Assembly (NCBI RefSeq): GCF_000426345.1
Contig: NZ_AUFE01000023.1
Location: 1 to 64,000, forward strand
DNA length: 64,000 nt
Origin: Cupriavidus phytohabitans
GTDB taxonomy: Bacteria > Pseudomonadota > Gammaproteobacteria > Burkholderiales > Burkholderiaceae
Reading direction: 5' to 3'
Shown: piece by piece, positions 46,533-54,955 of the stretch
Numbering within the stretch: position 1 is the stretch's first letter
Layout: the number at the start of each line of letters is the position of its first letter
The notes under the pieces: generated by a model
Seen by the model: the letters and a program-made list of their open reading frames with translations, nothing else
Databases searched by the model: none
What the model was told of the DNA's origin: nothing
Made by a program: the position numbers and the translations under genes

Positions 46533-49220
46533 TCAGACCGACATCGGGTTGGGCTTGCTCGGGTCGAGGTTGTACTTCTTGATGGCCTCGGCCACCTTGT
46601 CACGGCTGATGGCGCCCTCGTCGGCCAGCGCCTTGAGCGCGGCCAGCGTGACCCAGTGGCGGTCCACTTCAAAGAAGTGGCGCAGCTTCTCGCGGGTATC
46701 CGAGCGGCCGAAGCCGTCGGTGCCCAGCACCACGTAGCGGCGCGGCACGAACGGACGGATCTGCTCGGCGAAGGCGCGCACGTAGTCGGTCGAGGCGATC
46801 ACCGGGCCGCGGGCTGACTTCAGCTTCTGCGTGACAAAGGCTTCGCGCTGGGCTTCGGCCGGGTGCAGCAGGTTGAAGCGCTCGGCAGCCTGGCCTTCGC
46901 GGGCCAGCTCGGTGAAGCTCGGGCAGCTCCACAGGTCGGACTCGACGCCCCAGTCCTTCTTCAGCAGTTCGGCGGCGGCGACCACCTCGCGGAAGATCGT
47001 ACCCGAGCCTAGCAACTGCACGCGCGGCGCGTTGCTGTTCTCGACGCCCTTGCGGAACTGGTACATGCCCTTGACGATGTCCTTCTCTACGCCAGCCGGC
47101 ATTTCCGGATGCTCGTAGTTCTCGTTCATCACCGTCAGGTAGTAGTAGACGTCTTCCTGCTCGGCGTACATGCGGCGCAGGCCGTCCTGCATGATCACCG
47201 CCAGTTCGTACTGGTAGGTCGGGTCGTACGAGATGCAGTTCGGGATCGCGGCGTGGAACACGTGCGAGTGGCCGTCTTCGTGCTGCAGGCCTTCGCCGTT
47301 CAGCGTGGTGCGGCCGGCGGTGCCGCCCAGCAGGAAGCCACGCGAGCGCATGTCGGCAGCGGCCCAGCACAGGTCGCCGATACGCTGGATGCCGAACATC
47401 GAGTAGTAGATGTAGAACGGGATCATCTGCACGCCGTGCGTCGAGTACGACGTGGCGGCGGCGATCCAGTCGCACATGGCGCCGGCTTCGTTGATGCCTT
47501 CCTGCAGCACCTGGCCAGTCTGCGATTCCTTGTAGAACATCAGCTGGTCATGGTCTTCCGGCACGTACTTCTGGCCTTCCTGGTTCCAGATGCCGACCTG
47601 GCGGAACAGGCCTTCCATGCCGAAGGTGCGCGATTCGTCCGGCACGATGGGCACCACGTGCTTGCCGATCTGCTTGTCCTTGAGCAGCGTGTTCAGGATC
47701 CGCACGAAGGCCATGGTGGTGGACACTTCGCGGCCTTCGCCGGTGGCTTTCAGCAGCGCGTCGAACGCGGACAGCTGCGGGATCTGCAGCGCTTCGGCCT
47801 TCTGGCGGCGGGCCGGCAGGTAGCCGCCCAGGTTCATGCGCGCCTGGCGCATGTATTCCAGTTCCTTCGAGCCTTCTTCGAAGGTCAGGTACGGCACCTC
47901 GTCGAGCTTGTCGTCGGGCACGGGAATATTGAACTGGTCGCGGAACTTGCGGATCGCGTCCACCGGCATCTTCTTCTGCTGGTGGGCCACGTTCATGGCC
48001 TGGCCGGCATCGCCCATGCCATAGCCCTTGATGGTCTTGGCCAGGATCAGCGTCGGCTGGCCCTTGTGCTCGCTCGCGGCCTTGTAGGCGGCGTAGATCT
48101 TGTGCGGGTCGTGGCCGCCGCGGTTCAGGCGCCAGATGTCCTCGTCGGACCAGTCGGCGACCATCGCCTTCAGCTCAGGCGTGTTGAAGAAGTGCTCGCG
48201 GACGTAGGCGCCGTCCTTGGCCTTCATGGTCTGGTACTCGCCGTCCACGCAGTCCATCATGCGTTTCATCAGCAGGCCCTTGGTGTCGCGCGCCAGCAGC
48301 GAATCCCACTTGCTGCCCCACACCACCTTGATCACGTTCCAGCCGGCACCGCGGAACTCGGATTCCAGTTCCTGGATGATCTTGCCGTTGCCGCGCACCG
48401 GGCCATCCAGGCGCTGCAGGTTGCAGTTGATGACGAAGACCAGGTTGTCGAGCTTCTCGCGGCCAGCCATGCCGATCGCACCCAGCGATTCCGGCTCGTC
48501 GGTCTCGCCGTCGCCCAGGAAGGCCCAGACCTTGCGATCGCCGGCCTTGGCCAGGCCGCGGCTGTCCAGGTACTTCATGAAACGGGCCTGGTAGATGGCC
48601 ATGATCGGGCCCAGCCCCATCGACACGGTCGGGAACTGCCAGAAGTCCGGCATCAGCCACGGGTGCGGGTATGACGAGATGCCCTTGCCGTCCACTTCCT
48701 GGCGGAAATTGTCGAGCTGGTCCTGGGTCAGGCGGCCCAGCAGGAAGGCGCGCGAGTACACGCCCGGTGCCGAGTGGCCCTGCACGAAGACCAGGTCGCC
48801 GCCGCTCTGTTCCGAGGGGGCGCGCCAGAAATGGTTGTAGCCGACGTCATACAGCGTGGCCGCCGAGGCAAACGAGGAGATATGGCCGCCGACGTTGGTG
48901 TGCTTGTTGGCGCGCAGCACCATCGCCATGGCGTTCCAGCGGGTGTACGAGCGGATGCGGTGCTCGATGTCCTGGTCGCCGGGGATGCGGGCCTGCTGCT
49001 CCACCGGGATGGTGTTGATGTACTGCGTCTCGGCGTGGAACGGCTGGGTCACGCCGTTCACGCGTGCGTACTCGATCTGCTTGTCGATCAGGAACGCGGC
49101 GCGCGCCGGTCCCTCGGCTGCGAGGACGCCCTGCAAGGCATCCAGCCATTCATGGGTTTCCTGGGGATCGGCGTCGTTGGCGCTGGATGCGCCGAGAATC
49201 TGCTCTGGTACGGCGGACAT
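46533..49220 (-). CDS. aceE: pyruvate dehydrogenase E1 component, homodimeric type
   Basis: An 895-residue thiamine-diphosphate-dependent enzyme, the usual length of homodimeric bacterial E1. It decarboxylates pyruvate and acetylates the lipoyl groups of E2. The ThDP motif is GDGETDEPES with the downstream NCNLQRLDGP; the active-site region includes SYPHPWLMPDFWQFPTVSMG. The frame is open 59 codons further upstream, but ATG 49220 follows GGAGACAGTC and gives MSAVPEQILG. It is the first gene of aceE-aceF-bph-lpdA and is divergent from a sensor kinase gene. Confidence 0.97.
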   Translation of the reverse strand: MSAVPEQILGASSANDADPQETHEWLDALQGVLAAEGPARAAFLIDKQIEYARVNGVTQPFHAETQYINTIPVEQQARIPGDQDIEHRIRSYTRWNAMAMVLRANKHTNVGGHISSFASAATLYDVGYNHFWRAPSEQSGGDLVFVQGHSAPGVYSRAFLLGRLTQDQLDNFRQEVDGKGISSYPHPWLMPDFWQFPTVSMGLGPIMAIYQARFMKYLDSRGLAKAGDRKVWAFLGDGETDEPESLGAIGMAGREKLDNLVFVINCNLQRLDGPVRGNGKIIQELESEFRGAGWNVIKVVWGSKWDSLLARDTKGLLMKRMMDCVDGEYQTMKAKDGAYVREHFFNTPELKAMVADWSDEDIWRLNRGGHDPHKIYAAYKAASEHKGQPTLILAKTIKGYGMGDAGQAMNVAHQQKKMPVDAIRKFRDQFNIPVPDDKLDEVPYLTFEEGSKELEYMRQARMNLGGYLPARRQKAEALQIPQLSAFDALLKATGEGREVSTTMAFVRILNTLLKDKQIGKHVVPIVPDESRTFGMEGLFRQVGIWNQEGQKYVPEDHDQLMFYKESQTGQVLQEGINEAGAMCDWIAAATSYSTHGVQMIPFYIYYSMFGIQRIGDLCWAAADMRSRGFLLGGTAGRTTLNGEGLQHEDGHSHVFHAAIPNCISYDPTYQYELAVIMQDGLRRMYAEQEDVYYYLTVMNENYEHPEMPAGVEKDIVKGMYQFRKGVENSNAPRVQLLGSGTIFREVVAAAELLKKDWGVESDLWSCPSFTELAREGQAAERFNLLHPAEAQREAFVTQKLKSARGPVIASTDYVRAFAEQIRPFVPRRYVVLGTDGFGRSDTREKLRHFFEVDRHWVTLAALKALADEGAISRDKVAEAIKKYNLDPSKPNPMSV

Positions 49221-49642
49221 GACTGTCTCCTGGGTGAATTCGTGCTTCCGTGCCTGCGCTTCCGGCGCCGGCTCTGGGGGCTCTACGGGTTGACTCGCAC
49301 CGTTGCGGGTTCGGCGCTGCCGCGCCTTGCATCGGGCCGCCGCCGGGGTACCTGTTCCGGTTCCTCCGCACGGCAGGCGCATGGCTACCGCCCGCATTCT
49401 TGGGTCGAACCGATTCTATGGAAGCCTATGGGGCAACACAAGTGAAATTTTCAAATTGCGATATCGTTTTTTACAATGCGAAATAATACCGCAGCGCATC
49501 AAGAGCCATGCCCCGACCCGCATGGCGCCAGACGCAAGGGCGCCCGCGCGGACAGCGCCGACGGGGATTTCATTGGCGCTTTCCCCAAGCGACGCACTGC
49601 AATAATCTCGGTACACTGAACGGTCAGCCGTCAATACCTCCC
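49221..49642. other. divergent intergenic region between aceE and the sensor kinase
   Basis: A 422-bp control region with an AT-rich segment (about 49440-49490) unusual for this window. It contains the related elements AATTGCGATAT (49454-49464) and CAATGCGAAAT (49474-49484), spaced 20 bp, two helical turns. They may be binding sites for a regulator of the pyruvate dehydrogenase genes. Promoter boxes could not be fixed with confidence. No gene is seen. Confidence 0.45.
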
Positions 49643-52228
49643 ATGCCGTTCCTCGATCGCTTCCTTTCCCGCCTGCGTGCAGCCATGCTTTCGCCCGATG
49701 CCTCGGGCACAGCCAAGGCCGCCGGAGGCGATACCGGCCACACCCCTTCCGCGGCCGCCGGGCTTGGTCCGATCGACACGCTCGGCCCGGACGACGGCGC
49801 GCCGGTGGCGGCCCCGCGCGGCCTGTGGTGGCTGCGCTGGCGCAACCTTGTCGCCACCAGCTGGTTCATGTTCATCCCGCTGGTCGCGATCGTGCTGTTC
49901 ACGGTGGCGATGGGCGTGATCCTGTGGTCGCTGCACGAGACCGAGCGCCAGCAGCAGCGTGATGCGCTGTACCGCGACGCCGCCTGGGCGCAGCAGCGCG
50001 TGCGCCTGTCGCTGCTCAGCAACCAGGACCAGCTGGCCTCGCTGGCGCGCGACATCGCCGCCGCGCAGCTGGAGCAAGGCGCTTACCGCACCGCCGCCCA
50101 GGAAATCCTGCGCGAGAACCCGGAGATCGTCTTTGTCAACTGGCTCGACGCCACCAAGCGCGGCCGCTGGTCGCTGCCGTCGACGTCCGAATTCGCGGTG
50201 CGCCTGCGCGAGAACCAGGACCAGCCGCTCGAGCCGGAAGTGCTGGACACCTTCGATGCCGCGCGCGAGACCCAGCGCGTGGTCTACTCGCGCCCGCTGG
50301 TCAACGACCGCGGCGACAGCTTCATGCTGATGCAGGTGCCGATCGTGCGCGACAACGAGTTCCTCGGCACGCTCGGCGCGCTGTACTCGATCAACGGCAT
50401 CCTCACGCACCTGCTGCCGCCGGAGCTGACCGAGCGCTACCGCTTCTCGCTGATCGACAAGAACAACCAGACCCGCGCCAGCACCTCGCTGCGGCCCGTG
50501 CCCGGCAACGCGCTGTCGTACGAAGTGCTGCTGGACCCGCCCGGCCACTCGCTGTCGCTGCGCGCCGACGCCTACCCGCCGCCGTCGAACCTGCCCAACA
50601 ACATGCTGCTGTGGCTGGTGGTGGGCCTTTCCTGCTTCCTGCTGTGGAGCCTGTGGAGCATGTGGCGCCATACCAGCCGCCGCTCCGAGGCGCAGCGCGC
50701 GCTGCTGGCCGAGACCTCGTTCCGGCGCGCGATGGAAAACTCGATGCTGATCGGCCTGCGCGCGCTCGACCTGAACGGCCGCATCACCTATGTCAATCCG
50801 GCCTTCTGCCGCATGACCGGCTGGCAGGAGAACGACCTGGTCGGCCGCCTGCCGCCCTTCCCCTACTGGCCGCCGAACGACCAGCAGGAGATGCAGAAGC
50901 AGATCGACCTGACGCTGCAGGGCAAGTCGCCCGCCGGCGGCTACGAGATGCGCACGATGCGCCGCGACGGCAGCAGCTTCTACGCGCGCATGTACGTGTC
51001 GCCGCTGGTCGACAGCCGCGGCCGCCATACCGGCTGGATGAGCTCGATGACGGACATCACCGAGCCCAAGCGCGCGCGCGAGGAACTGGCCGCCGCGCAT
51101 GACCGCTTCACCACGGTGCTGGAGAGCCTGGACGCCGCGGTGTCGGTGCTCGCCACCGACAAGGCCGAGCTGCTGTTCGCCAACCGCTATTACCGCCAGC
51201 TGTTCGGCTGGGAGGCCGAGGGCCACCTCAAGCTCGCCGGCGACGATCTCGACAAGGAACAGGTCTCGAGCGACAACACCGATTACGTCGACGCCTACGC
51301 CGGCCTGCCCGCTTCCGAGTTGATGCCCTACGCGTCGGACGCGCGCGAGGTGTTCGTGCCCGACATGCAGAAATGGTTTGAAGTGCGCCGCCGCTATATC
51401 CAGTGGGTCGACGGTCACCTGGCGCAGATGCAGATCGCCACCGACATCACCGTGCGCAAGGCCGCCGAGGAAATGGCGCGCCAGCATGAAGAACGCCTGC
51501 AGTTCACCAGCCGCCTGACCACCATGGGCGAGATGGCGTCGTCGCTGGCGCACGAGCTGAACCAGCCGCTGGCGGCGATCAACAACTACTGCATGGGCGC
51601 GGTGGCACGGCTGCGTTCGGGCCGCAGCACGCCGGAGGACCTGATCCCGGTACTCGAGAAAACTTCCGCGCAGGCCGTGCGCGCGGGCACCATCATCAGC
51701 CGCATCCGCGGCTTTGTGAAACGCAGCCAGCCGCAGCGGCGCGAAGCGGCGCTGCACGATATCGTCGCCGATGCCGTGGGCCTGGCCGACCTGGAGGCGA
51801 CCCGGCGCCGCGTCACCATCCTGACCCGGCTGCCGGCGCCGCCGGTGGCAATCTATGTCGACCCGGTACTGATCGAGCAGGTGCTGGTGAACCTGCTCAA
51901 GAACGCGGTCGAAGCCATGGCCGGCCTGCCGGCGTTGCGCGCCGGCGGCGTGGTGCGCCTGCATGCGCGCGTGGAGCCGGGCGAGATCGGCGACAACATC
52001 CATATCGACGTCATCGACCAGGGTCCGGGCGTCGACGAAGCCACCAAGGAGCGCCTGTTCGAGCCCTTCTTCAGTACCAAGTCCGACGGCATGGGCATGG
52101 GGCTGAATATCTGCCGCTCGATCATCGAGTCGCACCAGGGCCGGCTGTGGGTGGAGAACAATGTCGACGGCATTGGCTGCACCTTCAAGATCATGCTGCC
52201 GCTGCATCCCGTGATGGCTGAGCAATAA
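49643..52228 (+). CDS. membrane sensor histidine kinase with two PAS domains
   Basis: An 861-residue hybrid-free sensor kinase. TM1 (WFMFIPLVAIVLFTVAMGVI, about 73-92) and TM2 (LLWLVVGLSCFLLWSLWSMW, about 315-337) flank a periplasmic sensing region of about 220 residues. Two PAS domains follow (about 355-475 and 485-610). The His box is SSLAHELNQPLAAINN (His637); the ATPase has LLKNAVEAMAG, DQGPGVD and GMGMGLNICRSI. The architecture recalls DctB/FixL kinases that recognise small organic acids or redox state. It is followed 148 bp later by a FixJ-type regulator and is divergent from aceE, so it may control central carbon use. Confidence 0.9.
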   Translation: MPFLDRFLSRLRAAMLSPDASGTAKAAGGDTGHTPSAAAGLGPIDTLGPDDGAPVAAPRGLWWLRWRNLVATSWFMFIPLVAIVLFTVAMGVILWSLHETERQQQRDALYRDAAWAQQRVRLSLLSNQDQLASLARDIAAAQLEQGAYRTAAQEILRENPEIVFVNWLDATKRGRWSLPSTSEFAVRLRENQDQPLEPEVLDTFDAARETQRVVYSRPLVNDRGDSFMLMQVPIVRDNEFLGTLGALYSINGILTHLLPPELTERYRFSLIDKNNQTRASTSLRPVPGNALSYEVLLDPPGHSLSLRADAYPPPSNLPNNMLLWLVVGLSCFLLWSLWSMWRHTSRRSEAQRALLAETSFRRAMENSMLIGLRALDLNGRITYVNPAFCRMTGWQENDLVGRLPPFPYWPPNDQQEMQKQIDLTLQGKSPAGGYEMRTMRRDGSSFYARMYVSPLVDSRGRHTGWMSSMTDITEPKRAREELAAAHDRFTTVLESLDAAVSVLATDKAELLFANRYYRQLFGWEAEGHLKLAGDDLDKEQVSSDNTDYVDAYAGLPASELMPYASDAREVFVPDMQKWFEVRRRYIQWVDGHLAQMQIATDITVRKAAEEMARQHEERLQFTSRLTTMGEMASSLAHELNQPLAAINNYCMGAVARLRSGRSTPEDLIPVLEKTSAQAVRAGTIISRIRGFVKRSQPQRREAALHDIVADAVGLADLEATRRRVTILTRLPAPPVAIYVDPVLIEQVLVNLLKNAVEAMAGLPALRAGGVVRLHARVEPGEIGDNIHIDVIDQGPGVDEATKERLFEPFFSTKSDGMGMGLNICRSIIESHQGRLWVENNVDGIGCTFKIMLPLHPVMAEQ

Positions 52229-52376
52229 CCCCGCATTCCACCGCTGTCCGAATCGTTCCGGACATCCCCGGCAGGCCGGCGCCAGACTCCCTGCGCATGT
52301 GGGGGCCCTGTCTCGCCACAGAGGCCCCGGGGCGGTTACACTTCGCAGCAATGAATTGTTGTCCCGAGGAGACTAC

Positions 52377-53009
52377 ATGACCGCAACGCCAAACCCCACG
52401 CCCCACCGCGGCGAGACCGTGTTCATCGTCGACGACGATGAAGCCATGCGCGACTCGCTGACCTGGTTGCTGGAGGGCAATGGCTACCAGGTACGCAGCT
52501 TTACCAGCGCCGAGCAGTTCCTCGCCGCCTACGACGCCAGCCAGGTGTCCTGCCTGATCCTCGATGTGCGCATGCCCGGCATGAGCGGCCCGGAACTGCA
52601 GGAGCGGATGATCGCCGAGAATATCAATATCCCGATCGTCTTCATCACCGGCCACGGCGACGTGCCGATGGCGGTATCGACCATGAAGCGCGGTGCCATC
52701 GATTTCATCGAGAAGCCGTTCGACGAATCCGAGCTGCGCGCGCTGGTCGAGCGCATGCTGCAGAAGGCCCGCACCGACCATTCCGCCGCACGCGAGCAGC
52801 GCGCCGCCAAGGATTTGCTGGGCAAGCTGACCACGCGCGAGCAGCAGGTGCTGGAGCGCATCGTGGCTGGCCGCCTGAACAAGCAGATCGCCGATGACCT
52901 GGGCATTTCCATCAAGACAGTGGAGGCGCACCGCGCCAACATCATGGAAAAGCTCAACGTCAACACGGTGGCAGACCTGCTGCGCCTGGCGCTGTCGCGC
53001 AACAGCTGA
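52377..53009 (+). CDS. FixJ/NarL-type response regulator
   Basis: A 210-residue response regulator. The receiver domain has acidic residues FIVDDDEA (about 17-24), the phosphoacceptor Asp63 (LILDVRMPGMSG) and the conserved Lys in IEKPF. The C-terminal LuxR-type helix-turn-helix has LTTREQQVLERIVAGRLNKQ and KTVEAHRANIMEKL. ATG 52377 is preceded by GAGGAGACTAC. It is the partner of the preceding kinase; its targets are not known but the divergent aceE operon is a candidate. Confidence 0.93.
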   Translation: MTATPNPTPHRGETVFIVDDDEAMRDSLTWLLEGNGYQVRSFTSAEQFLAAYDASQVSCLILDVRMPGMSGPELQERMIAENINIPIVFITGHGDVPMAVSTMKRGAIDFIEKPFDESELRALVERMLQKARTDHSAAREQRAAKDLLGKLTTREQQVLERIVAGRLNKQIADDLGISIKTVEAHRANIMEKLNVNTVADLLRLALSRNS

Positions 53010-53066
53010 CGCCGCCGGGGCCCGTCAGCACCATGCGCTGGCCCTGTCATGTGGCCGCCCGCCTCC

Positions 53067-53091
53067 CGGGCGCGCGCAAGCGCCCGCTTTC
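53067..53091 (+). terminator. rho-independent terminator of the two-component genes
   Basis: Stem CGGGCGC (53067-53073) and GCGCCCG (53080-53086), loop GCGCAA, then CTTTCT. Moderate T-run only. Confidence 0.55.
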
Positions 53092-53094
53092 TGC

Positions 53095-53775
53095 CTAGTT
53101 CTTCAGGTATTCCTCGTCCCGGAAGGTGACCACCCATTGCGGCCGGTAGACCACAAAGATGGCCACCAGCATGCCGGTCAGGAACGCCTCGCCAAACGCC
53201 AGGATCACCGTTGCCGTCAGCGTATCGGCCACGGTGAACGGCAGTCCCGGCGCCATCACGTGCCGCCACGCCGCCTGCGCCGCGCTGGCGCCCAGCGCCG
53301 CCACTCCCGCGGTGAAATAGCCGTGCCCCAGGATAAAGACGAACGGATGACGCGGCAGCCAGCGCCGCAGCAGCGCCTGCAGGCCGGCCGAGATCAGTGC
53401 CGGCACCAGCGCCAGCCAGGTATAGCGCACCCACAGCGAGGGCCAGTCGAACAGCGCCCAGCTGTGCCCGGCCAGGTATTCGAGCCCGAACAGCGACACT
53501 AGGTCCACCACGAACAGCGACAGCAGCGCCAGCGGCAGCCCGAACAACGTCACCATCAGCGTGGCGCCCAGCAACTGGATCACCAGCCCGCCGACCAGCG
53601 TGGCGCGTACCGTCCACAGCAGCGCCACCAGCACCATCGCCCCCAGCCAGGCGTGCTGCAGCGAATTGCGCCGCAGCAATTGCCACGGGCGGCGTGCCAG
53701 CGCCCACAGCAGTCCGGTGAGGGACACGACGACCAGCAGCGGGTCTGACAGCAGGGACGGGAGCGCGGTGTGCAT
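53095..53775 (-). CDS. CbiM-like energy-coupling permease, stand-alone
   Basis: A 226-residue integral membrane protein with about six segments, of the CbiM/energy-coupling-factor S-type family (PF01891-like). Choosing ATG 53775 gives the N-terminus MHTALPSLL; in NikM/CbiM the N-terminal Met1-His2 pair coordinates nickel or cobalt, and this protein keeps His2. A further His occurs in NSLQHAWLG (about 37-45). No EcfT, EcfA or CbiN genes are adjacent. It may work alone, share an energising module elsewhere, or transport a different metal. It is divergent from folD. Confidence 0.7.
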   Translation of the reverse strand: MHTALPSLLSDPLLVVVSLTGLLWALARRPWQLLRRNSLQHAWLGAMVLVALLWTVRATLVGGLVIQLLGATLMVTLFGLPLALLSLFVVDLVSLFGLEYLAGHSWALFDWPSLWVRYTWLALVPALISAGLQALLRRWLPRHPFVFILGHGYFTAGVAALGASAAQAAWRHVMAPGLPFTVADTLTATVILAFGEAFLTGMLVAIFVVYRPQWVVTFRDEEYLKN

Positions 53776-53970
53776 ACATCCGATGCTACCAGCCCTGCAC
53801 CCGTACCAGCCTTGCATCCGATCAAGCTGCGCGCGCCAGCCCGCACCGACCCTTTATAATTCGCCTTTGATCCGCATGCCCGCATGACGGGCGCACGCCA
53901 CCCGCGGCCAAAGCAATCTGCCGGATCCGTTCAAATTCGCACAAACCCGCCCAAACCGGTCTTTTCCTCC

Positions 53971-54822
53971 ATGTCTGCCCAACTGATCGACGGCAACGCC
54001 CTTGCCAAACAAATCCGCTCCGAAGCCGCCCAGCGCGCCGCCAGCCTGACCGAGCGCGGTCACCGCCCCGGCCTGGCCGTGATCCTGGTCGGCGAGGATC
54101 CGGCCAGCCAGGTCTACGTGCGCAACAAGGTCAAGGCCTGCCAGGACAACGGCTTCCACTCCTCGCTGGACCGTTACCCGGCCGACCTGTCCGAGGCGGA
54201 ATTGCTGGCCCGCATCGACGCGCTCAACCAGGACCCGAGCATCCACGGCATCCTGGTGCAGCTGCCGCTGCCCAAGCACATCGACAGCCACAAGGTGCTG
54301 GAAGCGATCGCCCCGGAAAAGGACGTCGACGGCTTCCACGTTGCCAATGCCGGCGCGCTGATGACCGGCGCCCCGCTGTTCCGCCCGTGCACGCCTTACG
54401 GCTGCATGAAGATGCTGGAGTCGATCCAGTACCCGCTGCGCGGCGCGCGTGCCGTGGTGGTCGGCGCCTCCAACATCGTCGGCAAGCCGATGGCGATGCT
54501 GCTGCTCCAGGCCGGCGCCACTGTCACCATCTGCAACAGCAAGACGCGCGATATCGGCGCCCACACCCGCGAGGCCGACGTGATCGTCGCCGCGGTCGGC
54601 AAGCGCAACCTGATTACCGCCGACATGGTCAAGCCGGGCGCCGTCGTGATCGACGTGGGCATGAACCGCGACGACAACGGCAAGCTGTGCGGCGACGTTG
54701 ACTTCGCCGGCGTGCGCGAGGTGGCGGGCTACGTCACGCCGGTGCCGGGCGGCGTCGGCCCGATGACCATCACCATGCTGCTGGTCAACACGCTGGAAGC
54801 GGCGGAACGCGCCGCGGGCTGA
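53971..54822 (+). CDS. folD: bifunctional methylenetetrahydrofolate dehydrogenase/cyclohydrolase
   Basis: A 283-residue FolD, the usual length, interconverting 5,10-methylene- and 10-formyl-tetrahydrofolate with NADP. Catalytic and signature stretches are [16 protein letters not shown] (Lys of the YxxxK motif), [27 protein letters not shown] and, for nucleotide binding, [15 protein letters not shown]; the C-terminal has [23 protein letters not shown] at 53855-53860 is a probable -10; the leader is then about 100 nt. Confidence 0.96.
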   Translation: MSAQLIDGNALAKQIRSEAAQRAASLTERGHRPGLAVILVGEDPASQVYVRNKVKACQDNGFHSSLDRYPADLSEAELLARIDALNQDPSIHGILVQLPLPKHIDSHKVLEAIAPEKDVDGFHVANAGALMTGAPLFRPCTPYGCMKMLESIQYPLRGARAVVVGASNIVGKPMAMLLLQAGATVTICNSKTRDIGAHTREADVIVAAVGKRNLITADMVKPGAVVIDVGMNRDDNGKLCGDVDFAGVREVAGYVTPVPGGVGPMTITMLLVNTLEAAERAAG

Positions 54823-54955
54823 CGCGCCCGCGCGTTCGGCGTACATCCGGCGCACATCCGACGTACAGTACGCCACAAGGGGTGCTGGAAATGCCCGCCC
54901 CCCGCCCCCATCTGCGGGGCATCGACCTTTGAGGCCAGCCAACCGAGAACACGCC

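Noticed and set aside
42290-48674. Several long plus-strand frames (42290-44107, 44674-46737, 47109-48674) opposite the pyruvate dehydrogenase operon.
   Set aside because: They overlap three certain genes on the opposite strand and have no recognisable domain.
49631-52351. A 906-codon minus-strand frame opposite the sensor kinase.
   Set aside because: Shadow of the kinase gene; composition is typical of antisense GC-rich frames.
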